From: Beta vulgaris subsp. vulgaris
Lineage: Eukaryota; Streptophyta; Magnoliopsida; Caryophyllales; Amaranthaceae
Reading direction: 5' to 3'
NCBI RefSeq assembly: GCF_026745355.1
Contig: NC_079204.1
Coordinates: 5,389,103-5,453,102 of the forward strand
DNA: 64,000 bases
Position 1 is the stretch's first letter. Every line of letters starts with the position of its first letter. Position numbers and translations under genes: made by a program. Below are positions 37,991 to 54,020 of the stretch, in pieces. The notes under the pieces were generated by a model. It was not told the origin of the DNA and ran no database searches. It saw only the letters and a program-made list of their open reading frames with translations.

Positions 37991-38613
37991 TTTTTCTTCG
38001 CCACCCCTCTCTCCTCTCTACTTTCAAAAACCCTAGCCTCCATTGTTGATTTTTTAAAGGGGCTTCCATCGGTTTTTACCGTTGGAAAGCCCCCACCTTT
38101 GCTTTTTTATTTGTTTTTTAGGTTTCCAATAACGATTTCTCCCTCGAAAGACAGGGTTTTCGATCTCCTTCTGAAGAAAAGGTTTTTCGATCTCCTTCGA
38201 AAGACAAGGTTTTTCGACCTCCTTCGAAAGACAGGGTTTTTCTCCTGAGGGGGAATTTCTATAGGTTACAATCCGGGATACTAGATCTAATGGATTGCCG
38301 TGAAATTATTTTGTTGGTGAAGAATTATGCGGGATCACAAAGGTTATCAATTTTTCGAATACGGTCAGATGAATCCGACGGAAATCGTCCTCACGACTAC
38401 AAGGGATCGTTAGATTGTCTCTCCAACAAGGCTGTATTTTCCAGCGATATAAGCGGGAGATGTTCCACATTGCAAGATTTGTTTGACGATCGTAGTTTTT
38501 ATGAAGGAAATTTTTGTTTGATTCAACTTATGTATTTGTTTGATTCGATTGCTTATGTAGATGTCGTATGACTTTTTATTAATGAATTAATTTTACTATT
38601 CAAAAAAAAAAAA
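37991..38613 (+). mobile_element. 623-bp retroposed sequence with poly(A) and 15-bp target duplication
   Basis: The insert starts TTTTTCTTCGCCACCCCTCT and ends in a 13-base A run. It is flanked by perfect ACTACAAGGAGCAAA copies (37976-37990 and 38614-38628). The target is the first coding exon of ABCC copy 3. Copy 4 lacks it. Inside is a tandem of about 32 bp built on GGTTTTTCGATCTCCTTCGA (38140-38240). No RT is encoded, so it is a SINE-sized or chimeric retroposon, or a processed transcript moved by LINE machinery. Its antisense strand supplies an ATG (38043) in a favourable AACAATGG context, in frame with the ABCC exon. Confidence 0.9.
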
Positions 38614-38825
38614 ACTACAAGGAGCAAACTTGCTCCTAGAAAAGATAAAATGTCTAAAAGACTAAAACCATAAACCACCTTGTCTGTTACCTTATGGTAT
38701 CCATATACTCTGGTGCTAAAAACTGCTAGAAAGCAGAAAATCCCAGTAAAGATGAAAGCTAAAATGGACAAATTTTGTAATCGGAGTTTTGTGAAAAGCT
38801 CTCTTTTGAGAATTAGTCCCACTAA

Positions 38826-38952
38826 ACCAAGGATGTCTTGGCCTAGTGGTTACGATTGAGGTGCTGTGAGCGATAGGTCACAGCTTCGAACCCTCCTCCC
38901 TTTCTTTGTAGTTTGTACTGCCTTCGTGGCTCATATGGATCAAAAAAAATAG
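38826..38952 (+). mobile_element. tRNA-derived SINE (127 bp) in the first coding exon of copy 3
   Basis: It has A box CTTGGCCTAGTGGTTACG, B box region CAGCTTCGAACCC, body end GCCTTCGTGGCTCATATGG and a short A-rich tail. The 13-bp target duplication TTAGTCCCACTAA (38813-38825 and 38953-38965) is perfect. Copy 4 carries the single empty site. It belongs to the family at 11881 and 13733, and its exact ends define the element length. Confidence 0.93.
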
Positions 38953-39196
38953 TTAGTCCCACTAACAACCATGTAACTCCCTGAAAGAAAAATAGAATCC
39001 ACTAATGAATAGGTTGATTAGAATGATCATTTATCAACTTTTTATTCAGCTTCCAGATACCAAAGCAGCAAAGCCTAGGTAAACAAGTCTAAGACTGCCA
39101 TTAATTTAAAACAGTTGTATTATTTGCAAGATTAAGAACAGTGTACTTCCAGCTTGTAAGTTGTAACTCGATTTTTTATTTAAAATGTTTGCAAAT

Positions 39197-40316
39197 TATA
39201 GAAAAACTTGTCAGAATACCTCTTGAGTACAAGTTTTCCGAGAATAACATGGTAAAACAAGACCTTTGAATTTTCTTTTGGGTTTTTTGTCCCAAACTAC
39301 CTTTAACTTTTATGTTTTTGCGAGAAACTACCTTATAAAAAAATTGTTGTCCCAAACTACCTTACTTTTACCATTTTGTTGTTGACAACTACCTTAGGCC
39401 GATTTCCGACGTTGACTTTTGTTTTTTCCGCTTTTTTATCGTCACATTATATCACTTGACCTCTTCAAACCCTTTTTTTAATTTTCCCCACCCTAATTTC
39501 CTCATTTTCCGGTGTGCGCCCGCTCTCTCCCTCATATCTATGTGACACTTTGTACCACCAATCCACCATTAAATTCCTCTTCTACTTACACTAAAATTGA
39601 AACAATCACCCTCCTCAATTCCCACAAGGGTAATTTTGTTTTTCCCACAATTTTGAACCGAAAAAACAAAAGTCAACGCCGGAAACCGGCATAAGGTAGC
39701 TGTCAACAACAAAATTGTAAAGTAAGGTAGTTTAGGACAACAATTTTTTTATAAGGTAGTTTCTCGCAAAAAGTTGAAAGTTAAAGGTAGTTTGGGACAA
39801 AAAATCCTTTTCTTTTTTGCAAAGTACAAGAGTATTTTTCGGTGTTGACTCATTAAAACCAAACATGTACAGGCATGAGAATGCCCTTATTGACGATCCA
39901 TTACTTCAACAACATCTAGGTTCATCGAACAATGTGATATTTTATTTCATTTTGTTTGAAGCATATCATCAAAAGGTGCATTTCTAGCCACTGTTTTTTT
40001 TTTTTTTTTTGTCTTTTTTTCGACATTTTGCCACGGTTTGGGGAGGGTTTCATCTTTTTATCTTTTTTTCCGACATTTTGCAACGGTTTGGGGAAATAGG
40101 GTTGAAACATAAAAGATAGATAAGGGTCACGTGCGTTGCACATATTTGGTTTTAATGAGTCAACATCAAAAAAATACTCTATTAATGCTAGAAAATGGAT
40201 CAAAATTGTTTCCCGGGAACAATATATCAAGGTATTTTACCCAAAAAAAACTTAAAAGTTGTTTTTCAAATAAACTTGTATTAAAAATGTTGTTTTTGCG
40301 ACAGTTTTTCCCATTT
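39197..40316. mobile_element. block of about 1.1 kb with inverted arms, inserted in copy 3
   Basis: Alignment to copy 4 shows extra DNA between GTTTGCAAAT (about 39196) and ATGAAGCTATATAAG (about 40317). Inside, GTGTTGACTCATTAAAACCA (about 39842) is mirrored at 40151-40170, with similarity extending outward on both sides. The left arm is interrupted by the MITE at 39280-39807. This suggests a foldback or long-TIR DNA transposon; no transposase remains. The exact ends and target duplication are unclear. Confidence 0.6.
39280..39807. mobile_element. Mutator-type MITE (528 bp) with TIRs of about 145 bp
   Basis: The left arm starts GGGTTTTTTGTCCCAAACTA and the right arm, inverted, GGATTTTTTGTCCCAAACTA. 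They stay closely matched for about 145 bp (39280-39426 and 39661-39807), through GCGAGAAACTACCTTATAAA. The 9-bp flanks TTTTCTTTT (39271-39279 and 39808-39816) are the target-site length of Mutator-like elements. It is non-coding, and a transcript would fold into a long hairpin. Confidence 0.85.
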
Positions 40317-40607
40317 AAGATGAAGCTATATAAGACATTGCTAGGAGCAGTATAACGAAACAAAGAATGGAAATATGGTTGACACATTGAGAAGGATGAG
40401 TAATAAACACAAACCAGGCATCACAAAGCTTAAAACTGCTTCTTGCACAAGTAGATTCCCCATAAAACATAGCCCAGAGATTCTCCATCATCTTTCACCA
40501 ACTTCACTCTGCATTAACATATAATACATTAATACAACAAAATCATCACAACATATAATGCAATGCAATGTTTTGATGATTTTTCCCAGTCAATACATGA
40601 AAAACTT

Positions 40608-40835
40608 AGAGCTGATCAACTCTAATCCGGCCCAATTTTTTGACCGGTTTGGGCAGAATTTTTTGGCACGCGATTTTTTTTTGCTTTGGACTGGGTTTTG
40701 GGCAAGTCAAATATGACTTTTTAGTCTATACTTAGGCCCCGCCTGATTTGACCCGAAATACGGGCTTTTGGCACAAAAATTTGGCCCAGCCCGACTAATA
40801 GGCAGATTTTTTTGGCACAGCCCGACCCATGATCA
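40608..40835. mobile_element. small insertion in the leader intron of copy 3
   Basis: This stretch has no counterpart upstream of copy 4. It has repeated TTTTTTGGCAC and GCCCGAC motifs and roughly mirrored CGGCCC/GGGCTG ends near TGATCA. It looks like a small DNA element with compositional inverted arms. The ends are approximate and no target duplication was found. Confidence 0.3.
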
Positions 40836-41284
40836 CTTTTAAAAAAAAAACTATACTTACCACGTTCACACATTTTGTTATTTTGTTATAAACGCAGAAA
40901 TGGATAGAAATAAAGTATGCTTACATTCTTACATTCGAATTTTCCAAGTTCTTAAGAATTTTAGAAGAAACTCTCTTTTTCTTTATTTGGAAATTTGATG
41001 CTATTATGCTAATATGCTATGGAAAGAAACTAACCATGAAGTTAATGACTCATGAGAAAAAACTTCACGTTGTCACGTATTTAAGTACTAATAAAAATCC
41101 ATTAACAAGTAGTCTCGTGTTTTACACAGAATTTTATTTTCGGATTTTGTGGGATTTTAAGATCATATAATGTCAGAGAATCGCTGTAATATGAGCTGGT
41201 GATTAGTATTAGTGGGCTAACATCGAGAGAGAGATCACACGTCGGCAATTCTACAAGGTCAAAGTATAGACGAAATTATATTAA

Positions 41285-41475
41285 GGTTTTTTCTCCCTAA
41301 CTTATTTCAGTTCAATTCAATTTAATTTAGTTCAATTCAGTCAGTTCTGTTCAACTCTGGACAATACTTTTACTCTCATATATCACTATTCATTTCTATT
41401 CAGTTCAATTCAGCTCAATTCAGTTCAGTTCAATTCAGTTCAATTTAGCTGTTTTATGCCGAAGAGAACATACCC
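41285..41475. mobile_element. Harbinger/Tourist-like MITE (191 bp), CAGTTCAATT-rich
   Basis: It starts GGTTTTTTCTCC and ends GAAGAGAACATACCC, flanked by TAA (41282-41284 and 41476-41478). The interior repeats CAGTTCAATT. The paralogous segment B has the empty site AAATTAAGACGGAAA at about 53156-53170. Same family as 3937, 33831 and 42341. Confidence 0.75.
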
Positions 41476-41671
41476 TAAGACAGAAAAGCATTTCGTAGAG
41501 CATTATTAGTTGGAAATCTAGTTCTTGTCTCGGACAATGTTTCAGGATTATTTATCAATGTGCATTTGAAGTTTTGAATCATAAACTTGAGACAAATGAA
41601 AAAAAAGTGGTAGTAAGTATTGATGGTTTTTAGGAAAGGATATTCTAGTTCGTTATAGATGTTTTATCTTA

Positions 41672-41942
41672 CTCCCTCCGTCCCAAAATATAGTTCCCAT
41701 TTCTATTTGGGGAGTCAAATTTTAAAAACTTTGACCAAATTAAATATTCTTACTAATGACTAATGTATATAAAAAAAAACATATTCATGAGGGGTCTTGT
41801 TAGAAACGTCTCAATGTATAAATTCGTAATATCAACTTTTTTATATTTTTTACTAATAAGAAATAGAAGATATCGTAGGTCAAAGGTATGTCTTGGAGAC
41901 TGTGCAAAATGAAATGGGAACTATATTTTGGGACGGTGGGAG
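41672..41942. mobile_element. Stowaway-like MITE (271 bp)
   Basis: Ends CTCCCTCCGTCCCAAAATAT and, from the right, CTCCCACCGTCCCAAAATAT, with TA flanks (41670-41671 and 41943-41944). The arms continue as TAGTTCCCATTT on both sides. It is a textbook Stowaway structure and non-coding. Confidence 0.85.
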
Positions 41943-42340
41943 TATAAAATTGAAGGTGACCGATTTAAAACTGTTCAATACCGTGACTAAAACTTTTAGT
42001 CGATGATTTAATAATTCATTATCATCGCTTTGCGGCTTTAGTATAGTTCTTTAGCGATTGTAAATGTTAATAATCAATATTGTTTGAGCTTTACAAATAT
42101 GAAAGACTATTATGTTGTTAGGATATATAACTAACTTCTTTTGATTGAATATTCAAACTAATTTTGGCAATTGATTGTGGCAATCTATTTTGTCGAGTTA
42201 TTAATGATGATTGCACGTTATATTTTTGACTTAGCTATATGGCAAGTTGAATCGATTCTCAATTTTTATTTTTTTCATAAAAAGAAAACGTTATTTTAAA
42301 TTATTAGAGTTATTCTAGTCATTTCAAAAGAGGACACTAC

Positions 42341-42426
42341 GGGCCTGTTCTCCCCCAACTTATTTTCAATTCAGTTCAGTTCAATTCAGTTCAGTTCAGC
42401 TGTTTTATGCCGAAGAGAATAGGCCC
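42341..42426. mobile_element. 86-bp MITE of the CAGTTCAATT family
   Basis: Ends GGGCCTGTTCTC and, inverted, GGGCCTATTCTC, with a 3-bp flank TAC on both sides (42338-42340 and 42427-42429). The interior is CAGTTCAGTT and CAATTCAGTT repeats and ends TGCCGAAGAGAATA, as in the 191-bp member. It appears to be an internal-deletion form. Confidence 0.65.
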
Positions 42427-42769
42427 TACATCTCCTTTCTTATTGGCTTATATAATAGAGATATATAATTAATTATCAAGAGTATAATACAAATCTTGTT
42501 TTTAAAATTAAGGTTAATGTGTAAAAATATAACCTATGCCATTCAACGGTATACAATAGTGTTAACTATGGAGCTTATAAATATGAATAGTTTTTTTAAT
42601 ATAAGAGTACTGAAAGATAGGACTAGGGATGACAATCAAGTCCGAATCCGACCCTAGTCCGCTCTGATCCGAAGGAAAAAAAATCTGAGTCGACTCCGAC
42701 AAAAAAGTAATCCGACTTTGACTCTGCTTAAAAAATCTGACTCCGAGTCGGAAGAGGGTCGGGAGTCGG

Positions 42770-43458
42770 CAGTGGCGGATCTAGAAATTCAGAAATGGGG
42801 GTACGAAACAATGAGCAATTAGATTCATAAAATATATCATTTTTTCGTCCCTAATCTTTGGCTATATTTTATTTTTTGGAGCCAAATTTCGCCAACTTTA
42901 ACCTAAAAATACCATTAATATATAAGAAATAAATATCATATGATATAAATGCTCCGATACAAGATGTGGATGAAGGTAATGAATTTGAATTCCGAGGAAA
43001 ATTTGAAAGATAAATTATTGTAGAAGAATTTTAAAAAAATTTGTTGTTGATATAAGTCACGTAATCATGTTAATGAATTAAGGTGAAAAATGGTTATTAG
43101 AAGATAAAATGATGACTTAATAAGTACATAGAAGTGAGATAAAAAAAAATACAAAATAACCCGACAATTTTAATATAAGTTAGCAACTTTCTATAATTCA
43201 TATTGGTTTATGTATAATAAGAATTGCATATTTAACTTCTATATAAGTTATTCCTTTTATTTAGGAGGGCCTGAAAGAGTAAGAGGAAGAAAAAATGTTG
43301 CTAAAGAACATTTGAGAAAAAAGAAAAAGTAAGGAAAAAGAAAGAAAGATTGAAAGGTAGATTACAAGAATCGAACATGCAACCTCACACTCTTTTATCA
43401 ATTTCCTCTCCCTTACCACTGAAACAAACACTAGTTTTGATAAAAGTCTGCATGTGTA

Positions 43459-43494
<36 letters not shown>

Positions 43495-43552
43495 TTTTCT
43501 AAATTAATGGGGGTACAGTTGTACCCACTGTACCCCTGTGTATCCGCCCATG
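42770..43552. mobile_element. non-autonomous hAT-like element, inner of a nested pair
   Basis: Left end CAGTGGCGGATCTAG, right end inverted CATGGGCGGATACACAGGGG. The 8-bp flanks GGAGTCGG (42762-42769 and 43553-43560) are perfect copies of the outer element's sequence. The ends contain GGGGGTAC in both arms. The interior is AT-rich with no transposase. A TA microsatellite (43462-43492) lies near its right end. Confidence 0.85.
43462..43492. repeat. (TA)n microsatellite, 31 bp
   Basis: A pure alternating TA run inside the inner hAT element. It is a likely length-variable site. Confidence 0.95.
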
Positions 43553-44299
43553 GGAGTCGGTCTCATAAAATAATCCGACATCTGAATCTGACTTTGAGTC
43601 AATCAATCATTTTTTTCTTATTTATGTTAACATATTTATTTATATATAATCTGACTTCGACTTTCCACCAATTGTACTATATAGGATTTTCCCATTGAAG
43701 AAATGATTGTTAAAAATAATAGTACTATTTAGATTATTTGTACTATATAAGATTTTCATATGACGATTAGAATAATTGTAATAATTAAATTATTGTATTA
43801 TAGAAGCCTATTTTATTATTAAAAAATTGGTAGAAAAATAAGTCGGATCGAGTTCGGAGTCGGATGTTCGAATTTTAAGTCGGATGTTTAGATTTTAAGT
43901 TGGATCGAATTAGGAGTCGGATGTTCGGATTTTAAGTCGGTCGGATTCGGATTTTCGGAGTCGGATGTCAGCGTCGGACTCAAATTTAAAATCCGACTTC
44001 TTATAGGGTTGGAGTCGGATTATGCATAATCCGGTCCAAGTCCGACCCGTTGTCATTCCTGGATAGGACAAACTATTATTAGTATTAGCTTAATAATTAT
44101 TATATATATTTGATAATAGGGCATTTTGTAGGGACATACCAATGTATATTTAAGTTTTGCTAAAAGGTGTCAAAAAAATCTATTTACGACAAGAAGGTTA
44201 AATTTTCGGCCTTTGACTTAGGAAAATTTGTTTGGAGATGAAATCTATTTTCCTGTACTGATCCAACTTTTTCGGAGTTGACTTACATATGCATTCCTC

Positions 44300-44468
44300 A
44301 TTTCTTTATTTTCTACTCAGAATTCTCTCAAATTCTCACTCTTCTCCTTCTCGTCACTTCCCTCAGTGCTGCACCCCACTATTCTCTCATCAAAAGTTAG
44401 CAATTTGTTCTTGTGTTTGTAATTCAAGCACAGGAAACTTCAATTGAAGCAAAGTCGATGAAGCTAAG
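44300..44468 (+). other. candidate first exon (5' UTR plus four codons) of an unidentified gene
   Basis: The sequence looks like a plant leader: C/T-rich and ATG-free until 44458, where ATGAAGCTAAG is followed by a donor GTAAAAATTC. It would encode M-K-L-R with the last codon split after two bases. The next good acceptor I can see in the matching phase is at 46050, before the duplicated DUF3143 exon. That pairing is inference. It could equally be a chance match or the truncated start of another gene. Between 44470 and 45215 I see no other feature. Confidence 0.25.
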
Positions 44469-46050
44469 GTAAAAATTCTCTTTAAATTCTTATGATTTTC
44501 GGTACTGTCAATTGTAGCTTAATCTAGGGTTTTTTCCCCCAAAATTCCCGAATTTTAGCTCTCTATAGTTCGACCCATAATTGCAGCAATCATGGTTTCC
44601 TTTGAATCATTCTAGGGAGGAAGTTTTAAGGTTTTATGTTGCCAGATTTTTTTAGAAGATTTATTCTTACAAAAACCTACATTTATAAGGTTTTTTTCTG
44701 ACAAATTTCCTAGTTTATATCTGTTTTTCATCGTCAATCGTCTCAATGTATGCATACATGTTTTTTAGTGGCATCGATATATTGATTTGGCATAGCAATT
44801 TATTCGTTTTTGTACAAATTAGTAGCAATATGATGAACTTCCCATTATTGTAGATTTGTAGAAGCTGTAGAAAGTAGTGGTCGTCTATGCTTTCTACTAC
44901 TTAGCACCCACAAAATAAACTTCTCTTGTTCGAAGATCCTTCGCATCTCTATTATATATGGGAACTCTTGAGGACTTTGGTGTTCATATTTTTTGACGAA
45001 ATACCCTAATGAGTAATGAGATAAGAGAAGTACAACATCTACCACTCTATTTGTATAAAAATAAAATTAAATATAAGGAAAACCGATCTAACAAACTGCA
45101 GTTTCAACTCATAGTCATCCTTCGACTTTGCAAGCATAGCGATTAGCGTGCATGCATATAAGGCTACTAAGTATAATGTTATCATTTGCAGCAATACAAA
45201 AAAAGTGCTATTAGTGAGAATACATTTCCTGCTCCTCTGCTTGACACCAACAAAATAAATTTTAGTATTATTTTTCATATGGTTGCTCAAGGACTATTAA
45301 ATTATCCACGCTGGACATGTTTGTGGAATTATGTTTGTTGGTAAAAACTAAGAAGTGTGGTTATCTGAATTAAGTGTCCAACTGCATTCTGGGTCGTATA
45401 TTGGTGGTTTAGAGAATGTTTCGTGATTGTTTGTTAGTTTAGAAGCCATCATTCTGCATAATATAGTATAAACCAGCATGATGTTTTTTAAGTTTATTTG
45501 ACATTTGACTCTTCCTAGAACATTTTAAATTATTAGGACTGTCCTTGAAAGAAGTGTGGCATGAAACAATGAATAAATACTGCAATCAGGTAAACTGACG
45601 AGTGCGACTTGAGATGGAATAGTGACACTCATGTTTGAGAGACGGAGTGCCATGACTCTCTTATATATGGTCAATCTTTTTGCTATGAGAGGCTTGTCTA
45701 CAAGTTGCATTAAGGAAGGACTTGAAATATGATAAGGTTCGGCTAAACGATGAATCTTTGGCTGAAAACTTTTGGCATGGTCTCTCCTATATCATATGTC
45801 TTTGCTCCTCGGATGCTGTTGTATAAAGCTCGTCAATTTTGTGGTTTTAACAGTTGTTTTCAACCTTCAAGCTCTAGGTAATCTGAACATCCAAGCAATA
45901 TAGCCGCTTAATAGCTCTTGTCCTTTCAAGAATTTCTTAAAGGTCTCGGCTTGCTTATAGTTTGTACGTCCTTAAGCTAGAAGTAGTTCTTAACTTGAGC
46001 TTATATTTGTAATAATTTTACTCTCTGACCGTTGCATTTTTTACACGTAG

Positions 46051-46243
46051 ATATTTGAAGAATGGACCGAGCAATCTAGAAAAATATATGGAGAGGAGAT
46101 TCGGCTATGCACTGAGTGGAGAGGATATTGAGAATGCTGTACTTGGAGGACCACAAGAAATGAACACTGTGATCATTCAATGGTATAGAAATACCAAAAG
46201 GCATGTTCTGCTTATTAGGTTTGTTGGATATACGTTTCAGTAA
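46051..46243 (+). pseudogene. duplicated last exon of the DUF3143 gene, stop codon lost
   Basis: It encodes YLKNGPSNLEKYMERRFG and SGEDIENAVLGGP, near-identical to the last exon at 32217-32322, with its acceptor (ACACGTAG) kept. The TAA stop has become CAA, so the frame runs on for about 30 codons to a stop at 46241. The first exon and transit peptide were not copied, so on its own it is a gene fragment. It may be picked up by splicing from an upstream exon (see 44300). Confidence 0.85.
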
Positions 46244-46610
46244 AAGAATTTCTTTCTATAGTTGTTCATGTTGGAAATCTACTTGCATTGATCACTGTTG
46301 CCATGAACTGGCATAGTCACTTGTTCTAAGCTAAACATTACAGATCAACACAGGCAGGTGACATATGGTTTTCTGATGAATCCATGAAGAATTATATGGT
46401 TTCAAGATTTAGGAATTTTAGTTACTTGTACATCATCGCAATTGCATAGCTTCTAAACTGCTCACCCGCCCTCGTGCCATAACTCCTGTATTGCTTTAAT
46501 ATATTGCTCTTTTCACCCAAAAAAAGAAACTGCTCAGCCTATCTAATGCCCAATTCGTTATGATCTGTTAGTACAAGTTCTGTGTCCTAAATGCCTTTTG
46601 TGCTATGTGG

Positions 46611-52474
<5,864 letters not shown>

Positions 52475-53212
52475 CTTTCAGCAACTTTTCTCTGCAGTAA
52501 CATATAATACAACAAAATTATCAGATATAATGCATTGTTTTGATGATTTTACAATTATTTGCAGTTACTAAAGCAGTTGAAAGTTCGAACTTTTATGTAG
52601 GAAATCAGCATTTTATAGCAGCTGAACTCTTCAAAGGTAGAAATTGGCATATTTTTTCTAGAAAAAACAAACAAACATGAAAAACTGTACTTACAACAAA
52701 GCGTGGATTATGCATTAGGATGCACAATGTTCACACATCTTTTGATTTACGCAAAAATGACAAGCTAAACAGATATAAACCCAGGAGTGGACAGAAATAA
52801 AGTATGCTTGCATGTTTACCTTCAAAATTTTCAAGCTCGTAAGATGATAAGAATTTTAAAAGAAGCTTTTTTTTTCTTGAAATTTGATGCTATGGAAAGA
52901 AACTAATCATTAAGTTCATGTCTCATGAGAAACTTCATGTATTAAGTACTAAACACATTAATTATCACGTACACTCATGTTTAAAGCATATTTTTGTTTT
53001 CGGATTTTATGGGATTTTATGATCCTATAATGTCAGAGGATTACTGCAATATGATACTGATGATTAAATTAGTAGGCATTGGACAGACTCCTGTAGACAG
53101 GTATCACACCGCACGGCAGTTATGACAAGGCCAAAGCCCAAAGGTATAGACAAAATTAAATTAAGACGGAAACACCACTTCAGAATCATTATTAGTTAAG
53201 TTGATTGATACT
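52475..53212 (-). promoter_or_regulatory. leader intron and upstream region of ABCC copy 4
   Basis: A conserved acceptor (GTTACTGCAG, 52492-52501) lies 18 bp before the first ATG. A donor GTAAGT read on the - strand at 52694-52689 gives a leader intron of about 200 bp. The upstream DNA (52700-53190) is the part shared with copy 3, which has a similar donor at about 40860. I see no other gene. The promoter itself cannot be placed. Confidence 0.45.
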
Positions 53213-53612
53213 AATGATGTCTTTGCCTAGTGATTAAGATTGAGGTGTTGTGAATGATAGGTCGTAAATTTGAATTATCCCTCCCCATCTTTGTACTTTG
53301 TATTCAGAGGGGTAGATGAGGGTGTGCAAAGAGCCCAACAACACAGGGCCCCAAAATTATAAAGGCCCCAAAATATATTATTTTGAAAATTTTACTTGAC
53401 ATTTGAAGAAATCATCCTTATTTTCCGTCCTTAATAAATTTGTCAATGATTTATCTTTAGCTTTTCAACTTTCTACCTTTAGACCTCTAACCTTTCATCT
53501 TTATTTTTTTATAAATTTAGGGGCCCAATTTTCATATTAGAACCGGGGCCTCAAAATCTTCAAGACGGCCCTGTTTGTATTGCCTTCATGGCTAATATGG
53601 ATCAAAAAAAAA
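53213..53612 (+). mobile_element. tRNA-derived SINE split by a hAT element
   Basis: The two parts, 53213-53304 and 53582-53612, together give a SINE of the 38826 family: TTTGCCTAGTGATTAAGATT, then TTTGTACTTTGTATT, then GCCTTCATGGCTAATATGG and an A tail. A 269-bp hAT-like element plus its 8-bp duplication separates them. It is more diverged than the 38826 copy, so older. Confidence 0.75.
53305..53573. mobile_element. non-autonomous hAT-like element (269 bp) inside a SINE
   Basis: Ends CAGAGGGGTAGATG and, inverted, CAGGGCCGTCTTGAAGA. The 8-bp flanks TTTGTATT (53297-53304 and 53574-53581) are perfect. The host SINE reads straight through when the element and one flank are removed. GGGGCC-rich arms surround an AT-rich centre. 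Non-coding. Confidence 0.85.
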
Positions 53613-53756
53613 ATAGTCAAATTGGGAAAAATGTTACTCCTTTTATCCCAACTCCCAAAATATAGTTTGAGCCTCGTACTACCTCTGTATTTTGTTAGTT
53701 GAAAGTCTTGAAACGTTTGTTTTTTCATGCAACCCAACGCGCTTATTTAATCATTA

Positions 53757-54020
53757 ACTAGTTATTAGGCCCGGGCTATGCCCCGGGTAAGAAAATTTTC
53801 ATTTATTAATATTGTACTTTGATATAATAGCACCAAATACTACTTGGTCTAGTGGTTAAAACTTTAGTACATGAACTTGAGGTCATGGGATCAAAACTTA
53901 TACTATGCAATTTCTAATTTTTTTTATTGTACATGGATTACATGATCTAAAACTCCATAGGGAGAGCGTCACGTGGCACCGTTCCTGGTTTACGCACGCC
54001 TTTTAATATATTAGTATAGA
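53757..54020 (-). mobile_element. short non-autonomous Helitron (264 bp)
   Basis: Read on the - strand it begins TCTATACTAATATATTAAAA and GGCGTGCG, contains GCCACGTGACGC, and ends with a CCCGGGGCATAGCCCGGG hairpin about 10 bp before CTAGT, with T as the next base. TC start, 3' hairpin and CTRRT end without target duplication define Helitrons. Relatives are at 30640 and 54758. Confidence 0.75.

Larger units (their letters stand above)
42624..44061. mobile_element. non-autonomous hAT-like element, outer of a nested pair
   Basis: Left end TAGGGATGACAATCAAGTCC, right end inverted CAGGAATGACAACGGGTCGG. Perfect 8-bp flanks GATAGGAC (42616-42623 and 44062-44069) fit the hAT superfamily. The arms are built from short GTCGGA, TCCGAC and TCGGAT units. 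A second hAT element sits inside at 42770-43552. No transposase is encoded. Confidence 0.75.

Noticed and set aside
38290..38571. 93-codon frame in the retroposed insert
   Set aside because: No recognised domain. It is a short frame in a sequence that is defined as a retroposed insert by its poly(A) and target duplication.
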